64,000 nt of DNA from assembly GCF_000974365.1 (NCBI RefSeq), contig NZ_BAZW01000013.1, positions 1 through 64,000 on the forward strand, in the 5' to 3' direction. Under the pieces are notes generated by a model. The model had not been told where the DNA came from and made no database searches. It saw only the letters and a list, made by a program, of their open reading frames with translations. Source of the DNA: Geofilum rubicundum JCM 15548 (GTDB lineage Bacteria > Bacteroidota > Bacteroidia > Bacteroidales > Marinilabiliaceae). Of this stretch, positions 38,628 to 48,978 are shown one piece after another; within the stretch, counting starts at the first letter, position 1, and each line of letters begins with the position of its first letter. A program made the position numbers and the translations under genes.

Positions 38628-41481
38628 ATGAATTTTAAAATAGTTAGGATGATGAGATTACTTACCTATGGTTTACTTGTTTTAACCTTGATGTGGACGT
38701 CATGCGATGGCGGTAGCTATACGGTTTTGGAAACCGGTATAGAGGTGAAAACCCATAATGGAGATTTGGTGAGGCTGGATGTGATAGCTTCTGATATCAT
38801 TCATGTAAGAGCCACACAAGAAAAAAGTTTCTCTGACAATGAGAGCCTGATGGCCATTCGTGGGGCAGATGCCTCGGTTGAATGGGAAGTCGTTGAAGAA
38901 GCGGAAAGCGTTCAGCTTAAAACCTCCGACATCGTAGCTGCGGTCAGTCGGGCCGCCGGTCAGGTCACCTTCTATGATACAGAAGGAAAGGTCATTCTTC
39001 AGGAAGCCCGGGAAGGAAAAACCTTCCGTCCCGTAACCGTCGATGACGTCAGGGGCTACGAGTTGCGCCAGGTTTGGGAATCGGGCGACAACGAGGAGGC
39101 CATTTATGGCTTGGGACAGCATCAGGCCCACGAAATGAACTACAAAGGCAAAAATGAGGAGCTTTTTCAGTACAACACAAAAGTTGCCGTCCCCTTTGTC
39201 ATTTCTACCAATAACTATGGTATTCTGTGGGACAATTACTCCTTGTCGCGTTTTGGCAATCCCCGTCCCCACGGCCAAATCAATCAGTTTAACCTTTACA
39301 ATGCGGATGGTGAAGAAGGCAGTCTGACCGCCACCTATGTGGATGATGTGGATGCTGAGCATGTTTTTACCGTGCGAGAGGAAAGCACCATTGATTATGA
39401 AAATTTGGAAACCATTAAAAACTTTCCGGAAGGATTCAACTTTAACAATGCCCGAATTACCTGGGAAGGTCACCTGGAGCCACGCGAAAGTGGTTTGTAC
39501 CACTTTCTTCTTTATTATGCCGGCTACACTAAGATCTGGGTGGATGGTGAATTGATGGCCGATCAGTGGCGCACTGCCTGGAATCCTTCTGTGGCCAAGT
39601 TTCAGATAGAGATGGTTGCGGGCGAGAAGTACCCTGTTAAGCTGGAGTGGTTTCCCGATGGCGGCGAATCCTATGTGGGCTTAAAAGCCTTGTCACCGGT
39701 TGATCCACAAGAGCAACAAAACCTGTCCTTCTACTCCGAAATGGGCGATGAAATCAATTACTATTTCATGAAGGGAAATTCCATGGATGAAGTCATCAGC
39801 GCTTACCGTTATGTGACCGGTAAAGCCCAGGTCATGCCCAAATGGTCCATGGGTTTTTGGCAGAGTCGGGAGCGCTACAAAACCCAGGAAGAATTACTGG
39901 ATGTCTTGCAGGAGTTCCGCCAGCGACAGATTCCCATCGACAATATTGTACAGGACTGGTCGTTCTGGGAAGAAGAGGAGTGGGGCAGTCAGGAATTTGA
40001 TCCGGCCCGCTTCCCTGATCCGGCAGGTATGATTCAGGAGGTGCACGATAACAATGCCCGCATCATGATATCGGTTTGGCCCAAGTATTATGTGGGGACC
40101 GAGCACTATAAGGAGTTTGATGAAAAGGGCTGGATGTACCAAAGGGCTGTGGAGGACAGCGTGCGGGACTGGATCAGCGATGGTTACATTGGTTCCTTTT
40201 ACGATGCCTATAATCCGGTGCCAGAGACTTGTTCTGGGAACAGATCAGGGAGCATCTCTATGATATGGGCATCGATGCCTGGTGGCTGGATGCTACCGAG
40301 CCGGACATCCTTTCCAATGCGAGCATGGAATACCGCAAAGCTTTGATGAATCCGACCTATTATGGTCCCTCTACCAAATATTTCAATGCCTATGCCTTGA
40401 TGAATGCCAAAGGCATTTATGAGGGACAGCGCGATTATAATCCGGAGGAACGTGTCTTTATCCTGACCCGTTCAGGTTTTGCCGGGATGCAGCGCTATGG
40501 TACCGTTACCTGGAGTGGGGATGTGGGTACAGTCTGGGAAGATTTAAAAGCCCAGATCACGGCCGGTGTTAATTTTTCTATGTCGGGCATGCCTACTGGA
40601 CCATGGATATTGGCGGTTTCTGCGTTGAGAAGCGATACGAAGTGGCCGAAGAGGGATCGGAAGACATGAAGGAGTGGCGGGAGCTGAACACCCGCTGGTA
40701 TCAGTTTGGTGCCTTTGTGCCACTGTTTAGGGTGCATGGACAGTTTCCGTTCCGGGAGATTTACAACATAGCGCCTGAGGGACATCCGGCCTATAATTCC
40801 ATGTTGTTTTATAACCAGCTGCGCTACCGTCTGATGCCCTATATTTATAGCATGACCGGTGCGGTTTATCACGATGATTACACCATGATGCGTGGTCTGG
40901 CCATGGATTACACCCATGATAAGAAGGTCTACGACATCGACGATCAATATATGTTTGGCCCCTCTTTAATGGTTTGTCCCGTACACGAATACGAGGCACG
41001 TGAGCGTGAGGTGTATTTTCCGGCCGGCCATGGATGGTACGATTTCTACTCGGGAGAATACTTCACCGGTGGCGAAAGTCGCCAGGTTGAAGCACCCTAT
41101 GAGCGCATGCCCATGTACGTGCCGGCTGGCGCTGTGGTGCCTTTTGGACCAGAGATTGAGCATACGGCTCAAAAAACGGATGCGCCCTATACCATCGTGG
41201 TCTACACCGGTAAAGACGGGGCCTTTGATTGGTACGAAGACGAAGGAACCAATTACAACTATGAGCAGGGGGATTTTTCCACCATTGCTTTGAGTTACAA
41301 CGAGGCAGAGCAAGCCTTAACCCTTGGTCAGCGCGAAGGCAGCTTCGAGGGGATGGCTGAAAACCGCCAATTCCGTGTCATTTGGGTGAGTCCCGATGCC
41401 CCCTTTGATTTTTCTTTGGAGAATCTGGACAAGGGAAAGGTGTATGATTACACCGGAGAAGAATTGGTTATAAAAAGATAG
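38628..41481 (+). CDS. GH31 alpha-xylosidase-like lipoprotein with PA14 domain (two frameshifts)
   Basis: About 952 residues after repair. The lipoprotein signal ends LMWTSCDGG. After the N-terminal beta-sandwich (IYGLGQHQAHEMNYKG), a PA14 domain is inserted at about 225-365 (GHLEPRESGLYHFLLYYAGYTKIWVDGEL). The GH31 barrel follows with nucleophile Asp in WWLDATEPDI and acid/base Asp in TWSGDVGTVW. A PA14 insert is the mark of the xyloglucan-active alpha-xylosidase of Cellvibrio japonicus and of Bacteroides homologues, so removal of alpha-xylose from xyloglucan oligosaccharides is likely. Restoring one G at about 40217 gives YNPGARDLFWEQI, and one C at about 40591 gives GMPYWTMDIGGFC. It lies upstream of GH95 in the same direction, but a terminator separates them. 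Confidence 0.9.
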
Positions 41482-41495
41482 TATTTGCCTAAAAT

Positions 41496-41521
41496 CTAAC
41501 GACCTAGAAATCTAATGACCT
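41496..41521 (+). repeat. Dispersed 26-base repeat, copy 2
   Basis: CTAACGACCT, AGAAAT, CTAATGACCT. It differs at few positions from the copies at 5423-5448 and 51451-51476. It lies 15 bases after the GH31 stop. Confidence 0.6.
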
Positions 41522-41549
41522 ATTTTTAATAGTGGTAAGGGTGAATTGT

Positions 41550-41584
41550 CCCTGTGCAGAAACGTCTGCACGGGGCTTTTCTTA
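41550..41584 (+). terminator. Intrinsic terminator after GH31
   Basis: CCCTGTGCAG (41550-41559) pairs with CTGCACGGGG (41566-41575) with one G-T wobble, followed by CTTTTCTTA. The rest of 41585-41753 shows no gene and is AT-rich promoter-like sequence for GH95. Confidence 0.75.
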
Positions 41585-41753
41585 TTTCCTTTATGGCCAC
41601 AATAATTATTATGGATATTTTTCTAAGCTTAAGAAACTGTTTAAGTTTTCCCGATATGGGATTTCGTTTCAGTTCATATTCTTTGGGTTGTTTTGGTGCG
41701 GTTCGTAAAATTTAAACAGCTTCTATCTTAGTGTTTTATAAAAAGAACGATAT

Positions 41754-44161
41754 ATGCAAAAAGCAGTTGTTTTAGGGTTGGCCTTTTTATGGATGACAGG
41801 GTCCGGTTGGTCGCAGGGCTTTGACGCTCCTGAACGTGGGTTTGTGAGCTGGAAGCCAGCTCCCCAATGGGAAGATGCCCTGTTGAGCGGGAACGGCACG
41901 GTGGGAACCATGGTGTTTGGTGAGCCGCATGATGAAACCATTATCATCAATCATGCGCTCAATCACATGCCTGTGAGAGTACCGCTTTTACCCATTGATC
42001 AGGCCTCCCGCCTGGCTGAAATCCGGGCTTTGCTGGCCGAGGGTAAGTATGCCGAGGCCGCCCAGATTCCTGTGGCGCAAAGTCGCTTGGAGGGCTATGA
42101 AGAGATGCACTGGATTGATCCTTTTGTGCCCCTTTGCAACCTTCGCCTGGTGATGGAGCCCGGAAATATTTCTGATTATGTGCGCATGGTCGATTTTGAG
42201 ACCGGTGAGGCCAAAGTGCAGTGGCAGCAAAATGGGGACATGTTTCAGCGCAGCCTGTTTGTCTCCCGCGCCGATAGCCTCATTGTTTTGCGCATTTCAG
42301 GCACCACCGGAATCAATATGGAGCTGTTTTTGCGCCAGCATCCCATCGCCTGGGACCAGTCGGCCTTTGTTAATGGCGCCATTAAAAGTGCGACGGCAGA
42401 GGTAACGGAGGACTTCCTGACTTACCAGACTTTCTTTCATCACCAGTACGAGGGTATTCCTCAGGGATTTGAGGGAGTGGCTCAGGTGCATGCCGAGGGT
42501 GGTACACAGGAGGTGGTTGGTGGCCGACTGGTCATTAAAGATGCCGATGAGGTGTTGGTGGTGATGGCGGTCAAGCCAACTACGATGAAACTCAATCCTT
42601 GGTGGAAGACCTGAAATCCCATTTGGCTTCAAAAGGCACAGATTATGAGCGCTTGCTGGCAGGCCAAAAGGCCACGCACGGTGAATTGTTTAAGCGGGTG
42701 ACCTTAAGTCTGGGAGATGGACCCGAAGCGGATTTGCAGTCCGAAGCCTTTGTGGTGCGGGCCCGCCAGGGGTCGACACCGGCCATTATTCAAAAGCAGT
42801 TTGATGCGGCCCGTTACAACATCATCTCCTCAACCGGAACCAATCCCCCAACCTTGCAAGGGATATGGAGTGGCACCTGGACGCCCCCGTGGTCGTCCGG
42901 TTTTACCCACGATGGCAATGTAGAGGTAGCCGTGTCGCATTTGTTGAGTGCCAATACCCCTGAACTGATGATGGCCTATCTCGACTACCACGAACGCATG
43001 ATGCCCTGGTACAGGGTGAACGCCCAGCGCTTGTTTGGGACCCGCGGAATTCATGTGCCGGCCCACTCAAGCAGTCATGGCTACAACATTCATTATGACC
43101 AAACGTGGACGCTGACGTTGTGGAGCGGGGGTGCTGGGTGGACTTCAGGGATTCTGTACGATTACTTTTTATACACCGGGGATAAGGATTTGCTGAAGGA
43201 CCGCATTTATCCCTTCATGAAGGAGAGTGCCTGGTTTTATGAAGATTTCCTGATTAAAGGCGAAGATGGTAAATACTTATTTTCACCCTCCTATTCGCCG
43301 GAGAACAATCCGGGTAACAGTCCTTCCCAACTCGTGGTGAATGCCACCATGGATGTGATGATTGCCAAGGAGCTTCTCCGAAATTGCATCGAAGCCGGGA
43401 AGGTGGTGGGTGAAACTTCTGCCCAATTGCAAAAATGGGAAAATATGCTGGAGCGGATGCCGGAATACCAGATCAACGCGGATGGGGAACTGGCCGAGTG
43501 GCTGCCGGAACATTTTGAGGAAAACCACAGTCACCGCCATGTATCACAGCTCTACAGTTTGTTTGAGCGGATCGATCCCGATTTCAAGGACAACCCGAAA
43601 CTGACAGAGGCAGCCTTACAAACAGTGGAGGCCCGCATGGAACATCGCCGCCGGTCGGGCGGCGGAGAAATGGTCTTTGGTCTGGCCCAACTCGGTATGG
43701 TCACGGCCAATACGGGACAAGCAGGGCTGACCGGTGAAATTATTGATTTAATGTCGAGGTATTACTGGGCACCCTCATTGGCGACCTATCACAATTCGGG
43801 TAATTTATTCAATATGGATATGAGTGGTGGATTTCCGGCAGTGATTTTGCGCTCCCTGGCCTATTCAGAAATGGGGATGGTGAAATTGTTGCCCGCCTTG
43901 TCGCCCGATTGGAAAAGCGGTTCTGTGGAAGGAATGGCCCTGCGTGGTCAGATCGTGATCGATCGCTTGTCGTGGACCCCGACAGGTCTCGAAGTGGTCC
44001 TTACATCAGCCATCGACCAGAATATAACAATGCTGCTGCCGGCGATGCAATCCTTCGAGAGCAGTCAGAAACGTCGTGTATCTATAGAAAAGGGAACCTC
44101 CGTCGGCTTGAAGGTTCAGTTGAAAGCGGGTGACTCACAGACGATTTCTGTGGTCTACTAG
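41754..44161 (+). CDS. GH95 alpha-L-fucosidase-like (one frameshift)
   Basis: About 803 residues after repair. The signal peptide ends SGWSQG, suggesting the periplasm. GH95 hallmarks include WEDALLSGNGTVGTMVFG near the N-terminus and NPPTLQGIWSGTWTPPWSSG. SPSYSPENNPGN carries the conserved Glu/Asn region, and HSHRHVSQLYSLFERIDPD follows, with a beta-sandwich C-terminus. GH95 enzymes release alpha-1,2-L-fucose by inversion; some act on L-galactose. In this locus the expected target is the fucosyl-galactose tip of xyloglucan side chains. The break is repaired by one C at about 42573, giving KPNYDETQSLVEDL. It converges on the GH43 gene. Confidence 0.92.
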
Positions 44162-44182
44162 AAATTTGGGTTAAATAAAAAG

Positions 44183-44223
44183 TCCACGAACGAAGGGTTT
44201 TTACAAGCCCTTTCGTTCGTGGA
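44183..44223. terminator. Bidirectional terminator between GH95 and GH43
   Basis: TCCACGAACGAAGGG (44183-44197) pairs with CCCTTTCGTTCGTGGA (44208-44223) with one bulged base. The loop holds a T-run and T-rich or A-rich flanks lie on both sides. It fits shared termination of the convergent genes. Confidence 0.8.
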
Positions 44224-44232
44224 TGTTTGTAT

Positions 44233-45183
44233 TTATTCCTTAGCCAGGTTTTCCCTGAGTTGCTCCAAAGTAGATTTTTCAATTTTCAAGGCGGTTCCAT
44301 GTCTGGTTCCCTCGGGGAACGAGACTTCATCGGAGATGTCGGTCCAGTTTTGCAAATCGCTTGATTTGACCGCGCCCATTTGATGGTCGGTGTATTTGTC
44401 GAAATAGACGATCCAGTTTCCGTCAATGAACAGAGAAGTGGGGCCTTCTGCCCAATAGTCGCCCGTGATTTTTACCAAAGGATTGGAATAGGGACCGGTG
44501 AGTTCATCGGCCATGGCCACATGCAGTGATTTGGCAGGCGGTGTGCGCGTTTCGTCCTTCAAAAACATCACATAGCCCTCTTCAGTGGGCACAATGGAGG
44601 CATCAATCACATTGAAGCCGGGTTCGTACAACAACTTTGTATCGCTGAAAGTCTCAAAATCCCTGGTTGTAACATAGTACATGCGGTGGTTCAAACCGGC
44701 GTCAGCCTCTGTGTAAGTCTCCGGAAACAGGCCGGTAATAGTCGTGGCCCAATAGATCATGAATTCATCGTTTTGGGCATCATAAGTGATCTCGGGCGCC
44801 CAGGTGTTGCGTGCCGAATCTTCATGCATCATCACGGGAATGAATTTTTGTTCCGACCAGTTGTAAAGGTCTTCCGAAGAGGCATAACCAATGCCTTTGT
44901 CGGTCCAGCTGACCGTCCACACCATGTGATAGGTGCCATCGGGTCCCTGAATGATACACGGGTCGCGCATCAGTTTGTCTTTTCCTACCATGGGGGCCAA
45001 CAGGGGTTGGCCCTCGTTCATTTCCTGCCAGGTATAACCATCCTGACTCCAGGCGTAGTGCAGACCGGTCTCGCCGTTTCCTTTGAAATAGCTGAAGAGG
45101 TAAACCGGCTCTTCTTTTGGTTGGGGCGTTTGACAAGCTGCCAAAAGCAGGACGCCCAAAAACAATACAACAAAGTTTTTCAT
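44233..45183 (-). CDS. GH43-like beta-propeller glycosidase lipoprotein
   Basis: 316 residues. The lipoprotein signal ends LLLAACQTPQ. It has the five-bladed propeller of clan F glycosidases. The three acidic catalytic positions can be placed: base Asp in LMRDPCIIQGPDG, the pKa-modulating Asp in VIDASIVPTEEG and acid Glu in YWAEGPTSLFIDG. GH43 members hydrolyse arabinofuranosides or xylosides. Removal of arabinose or xylose side chains in this locus is an inference, and the subfamily cannot be read by eye. The start at 45183 is preferred over 45216 because a promoter box lies between them. It is the only carbohydrate gene on the minus strand apart from GHL10. Confidence 0.85.
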   Translation of the reverse strand: MKNFVVLFLGVLLLAACQTPQPKEEPVYLFSYFKGNGETGLHYAWSQDGYTWQEMNEGQPLLAPMVGKDKLMRDPCIIQGPDGTYHMVWTVSWTDKGIGYASSEDLYNWSEQKFIPVMMHEDSARNTWAPEITYDAQNDEFMIYWATTITGLFPETYTEADAGLNHRMYYVTTRDFETFSDTKLLYEPGFNVIDASIVPTEEGYVMFLKDETRTPPAKSLHVAMADELTGPYSNPLVKITGDYWAEGPTSLFIDGNWIVYFDKYTDHQMGAVKSSDLQNWTDISDEVSFPEGTRHGTALKIEKSTLEQLRENLAKE

Positions 45184-45203
45184 AGATGTAAAATTAATTT
45201 TTT

Positions 45204-45211
45204 CAAATATA
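45204..45211 (-). promoter_or_regulatory. TAnnTTTG -7 box for GH43
   Basis: CAAATATA on plus reads TATATTTG on minus, 20 bases before the chosen ATG at 45183. Confidence 0.5.
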
Positions 45212-45343
45212 GCCATTCGTCATCGATTGGATTGGCAGTTTTTTTAAAAAAAGTGATACAAAATCAATCCATTCAAGCCGCAAGCAATACATTTAATCAC
45301 CCTTCCGGTGACAAATAAGCGGTTTTTTTAAGCTATAGTCGCT

Positions 45344-45351
45344 TAAATTTG
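45344..45351 (+). promoter_or_regulatory. TAnnTTTG -7 box for GH2
   Basis: TAAATTTG lies 21 bases before the GH2 start codon. GH2 and GH43 are thus divergent with promoters about 130 bases apart. Confidence 0.45.
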
Positions 45352-45372
45352 AGGCATTAAAAATGGAATACA

Positions 45373-48256
45373 ATGAGAGACTTGATTTGGAATAAGAAGA
45401 AGCAGCGAAAGTTATTTCTGACAGCCGCCTGGTTAATGATAGCCGGAGTTGTTTTGGCTGCACCGCGTGAGCGACTGCTAATGAATTTCAACTGGCAGTT
45501 TGCTTACGGACATGCCAGCGATATAGAGCAGGATTTTAATGTGGGAACCCGGTATTTTACCTATCTGGCCAAGGCCGGCTATGGGGATGGAGCGGCCGCA
45601 GAAGGCTTTGACGACCGCACCTGGCGTACGCTGGATTTGCCGCACGACTGGGCGGTAGAACAGGCTTCGCCGGGCATGCCAGTCACAGTCATGGTTATAA
45701 AACGGTGGGACATGCTTTTCCCGAATCCAGTGTGGGCTGGTACCGCAAGACTTTTGAGGTGCCGGCTGAGGATGAGGGAAAGCGTCTTTTTATAGAGTTT
45801 GATGGTGTGTATCGCGATGCGAAAGTCTGGGTGAACGGTTTTTATTGTGGCCATGAACCCAGCGGGTACACCAGCTTTTCCTTTGATATAAGTGAGTACC
45901 TGAATTATGGCGGTGAAAATGTGATTGCCGTCCGGGCGGATGCTCCATGGAGGAGGGGTGGTTTTATGAAGGGGCTGGTATTTACCGGCATGTCTGGCTG
46001 ACCAAGACTTCCACCACGCATGTGCCGCAATACGGTACCTACGTTACTTCGGAGGTGAAGGGCGACCGGGCAGAGGTGACGGCACGTATCCGTGTGACCA
46101 ATAAAGCCACGGAGCCGTCCTCTTTTCAGGTGCGCAATGCCATTGTGAACCCACGGGGAGAAGTGGTAGCCTCTCAAACGAGTGAATTATATCAGCTGGC
46201 GCCCATGTATAGCGATGAATACACCATGCTTCTGCCGGTGGAGTATCCGTTGTTGTGGGATTTGGACACACCTCACCTGTATCAGGTGGTGACCGAATTG
46301 CTGCGTGATGGCGAGGTGGTGGACCGCTATCCGACGACTTTTGGCATCCGGACCATTGAGTGGACGCCGGACAAAGGCTTCTTTTTGAATGGTCGGCATG
46401 TGAAGATCAAGGGGACCAACAACCACCAGAACCATGCGGGTGTGGGCACGGCCATTCCGGATGCCTTGCACGAGTGGCGATTGAAGCAGCTGAAAGATAT
46501 GGGGAACAATGCCTATCGCACAGCTCATTATCCGCCTACGCCGGCTTTGCTGGAAGCGGCCGACCGTATGGGCATGCTGATCCTGAATGAAAACCGGTTG
46601 ATGGGCACCACGGATGAGATTCTGGACCACCTGCGCCGTTTGATGATTCGTGACCGCAACCATCCCAGTGTGGTGCTCTGGTCCGTTGGCAACGAAGAAT
46701 GGCAAATTGAAGGCAATGAGCGGGGGGCCAAAATGGCTGAATATATGCAAGCCTACGCCAAAAAATACGATACCACGCGACCCATCAATGCCGCCGTTAG
46801 TGGTACCTGGGGCGGCGGTATTTCTTCAGTGGTAGAAGTGATGGGCTATAATTATCTGCGTCATGGATCTACCGATGCCCACCATGCCAGATATCCCTGG
46901 CAGGCCTCTCTGGGTACAGAGGAGGGATCGACCAATACGACACGTGGCATTTATGTGGACGATCAGGAAAAGCAGTATCTGGCGGCCTACGACCGGGATA
47001 CCCCCACCGGTTTTTTCAGCATACAGCATGGCTGGAAACATTATGCATCCCGGGATTACTTGTCGGGCATGGTCATATGGACCGGCTTCGACTACCGCGG
47101 AGAATCCACTCCCTTTGTCTACCCTTCGGTTGTTTCCTATTTTGGGATGTTTGATTTGTGCGGTCTGCCTAAGGACAATGTCTATTATTTGAAGTCGTGG
47201 TGGAGCCAGGAAGATGTGCTGCACATTTTGCCGCATTGGAACTGGCCCGACCGCCCGGGAGAGGAAATTGATGTCTGGGTGTACAGCAACATGGATGAGG
47301 TGGAGCTGTTCCTGAACAATGAGAGTCTGGGAAGCCAGAAAATGGAACCCAACAGTCACCTGAGCTGGAAGGTCACATATACACCTGGTACCATCAAAGC
47401 CATAGGCTATAAGGATGGGCAGGAAAAGATGCAATCCGCTGTGTCCACCACCGGTCAACCCGCCGCGGTTGAGATGGTGGCCGACCGGACCAGCATTCAG
47501 GGGGACCATGAAGATCTTTCTGTTATCACCGTCCGGGTGGTGGATGAAGCAGGCAGAGTGGTGCCGGATGCCAATGAGGAGCTTGTGTTTTCTATTACCG
47601 GCCCGGGCCGGATAATAGGTGTCGGTAATGGCGATCCAACCTCTCATGAGCCCGATCGTTTTTTAGAAACTGTTTCCGCCATTCCCTTATCCCAGTGGAA
47701 AGAAAAGAGCTTGTCTGAGGTTGATCTTGCAGCTGCTGTTCAACCTTCTTACGATGCCGCTCATTGGCAGAATGCTTTTGCGGATGGTGCGCTGGTGCCG
47801 GGTTCCGAATCGGCGCCAAGGGTCTTTCGGGGTGCTTTTGAACTGACAGAAGCGCAGTTGAAGGGCGAGATTCAATGGATGTACCGAAGCATTGGCACCG
47901 GGCAGTCGCTTTATGTCAATGGCCATTTGCTGGGTGAGCACCTCGACAGGGGCGAGCATACGCTGCAACTGAGTACCGACTTGCTTAAAGAAGGGGACAA
48001 TGTGGTGACCATTGTGGCGGAGCCCTTTGTGATGGCGCATCCCTGGGACGAGGTGAACATGGATCCTGGCGCCTTGAAAGTCGTCATTCCGGCTGAACCA
48101 TGGCAGCGCAGGACCTTCAACGGTCTGGCCCAGGTTCTTGTGCAATCCACCGGAGCACCCGGAGCTATTGAAGTCAAAGCCACGTCATCCGGCTTGAAGG
48201 AGGGAAGTTTAAGCATTGAGGCGGAAGCTTCAGAAAGAAGAGCGCACATTAAATAG
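45373..48256 (+). CDS. GH2 beta-galactosidase-like (two frameshifts)
   Basis: About 961 residues after repair. The N-terminal hydrophobic signal (LFLTAAWLMIAGVVLAAP) suggests export. A sugar-binding domain (GWYRKTFEVPAEDEGKRLFI, VWVNGFYCGHEPSGY), an immunoglobulin-like domain and the GH2 barrel follow (KIKGTNNHQNHAGVG, acid/base Glu in LWSVGNEEWQ, and WTGFDYRGESTPF). C-terminal beta domains carry GVGNGDPTSHEPDRF. Restoring one G at about 45677 gives ASPGHASHSHGYKTVG, and one C at about 45943 gives DASMEEGWFYEGAGIY. Removal of beta-galactose from xyloglucan side chains is likely by locus context; beta-galactosidase versus beta-glucuronidase specificity cannot be told by eye. Confidence 0.9.
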
Positions 48257-48313
48257 ACCGAAAAATCGGTAGCTTTATTACAGAAAAGACGGTAAAAATT
48301 ATAATTTTGCTGG

Positions 48314-48467
48314 GGCAGTCTAAAAAGTTATCCTGGGGAAACCTATATGATTTGTAGCCTCGGTGTTACTCCCTCATTTCTCTGTGAACCTCTGTGTAAC
48401 TAATTAAATTTCACGGAGAAACCACAGAGAACAAATAGAGATCCACAGAGTGACTTTTTAGACAGCC
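48314..48467. mobile_element. MITE-like element, 154 bp, no coding content
   Basis: The ends are 15-base inverted repeats with one mismatch (GGCAGTCTAAAAAGT at 48314-48328 and ACTTTTTAGACAGCC at 48453-48467). Inside, CTCTGTGAACCTCTGTG faces CACGGAGAAACCACAGAG, a second imperfect inverted pair. No reading frame is present. The shape fits a small nonautonomous element or an extragenic palindromic repeat. No clear target-site duplication was seen and no transposase with matching ends is in the window. Confidence 0.5.
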
Positions 48468-48471
48468 GCTT

Positions 48472-48479
48472 TATTTTTG
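48472..48479 (+). promoter_or_regulatory. TAnnTTTG -7 box at the edge of the MITE-like element
   Basis: TATTTTTG ends 4 bases before the exonuclease ATG at 48484 and starts 4 bases after the element. The transcript would be nearly leaderless. Confidence 0.4.
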
Positions 48480-48483
48480 TGTT

Positions 48484-48978
48484 ATGATTGATTTTGCCGC
48501 CATTGATTTTGAGACTGCCAATCAGCACCGCACCAGTGTCTGCAGTGTGGGGCTGGTGGTGGTGAAGAACGGGGAAATAACCGAGCGCTTTTACAGTCTA
48601 ATTAAGCCAGAGCCCGACTATTACCTTTATTGGAATACGCGGGTGCATGGTCTGACGGCCCAGGACACGTTCAAGGCACCGGTTTTTCCGGATGTCTGGC
48701 GGCAGATAGAGCCGCTGATCGAGGGGCTGCCGTTGATAGCGCACAACCGGCCTTTTGATGAAGGATGTTTGAAGGCCGTGTTTAAAATGTATGGTCTGGA
48801 CTATCCCGATTACCCCTTTCATTGCACTTTGCAGGCGGCCCGGAAGCAGTTGAAGCAACTGCCCAATCACCAGCTCCACACGGTGGCAGAGTACTGCGGA
48901 TATTACCTCGATCAGCATCACCATGCTCTGGCCGATGCCGAGGCTTGTGCCTGGATTGCCCGGGAGTTATTTATTTGA
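48484..48978 (+). CDS. DEDDh 3'-5' exonuclease, DnaQ-like
   Basis: 164 residues with the three exonuclease motifs. ExoI is FAAIDFETAN (catalytic Asp and Glu), ExoII is AHNRPFDEG and ExoIII is HHALADAEA. It is about the size of stand-alone DNA polymerase III epsilon-like exonucleases in Bacteroidota. A role in DNA proofreading or repair, or RNA trimming, is possible. No polymerase gene adjoins. Its 3' end overlaps the convergent acyltransferase gene by 8 bases. Confidence 0.88.
   Translation: MIDFAAIDFETANQHRTSVCSVGLVVVKNGEITERFYSLIKPEPDYYLYWNTRVHGLTAQDTFKAPVFPDVWRQIEPLIEGLPLIAHNRPFDEGCLKAVFKMYGLDYPDYPFHCTLQAARKQLKQLPNHQLHTVAEYCGYYLDQHHHALADAEACAWIARELFI

Noticed and set aside
46826-47647. 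273-residue open frame on the minus strand
   Set aside because: Antisense to the GH2 barrel and C-terminal domains; composition typical of a shadow frame.
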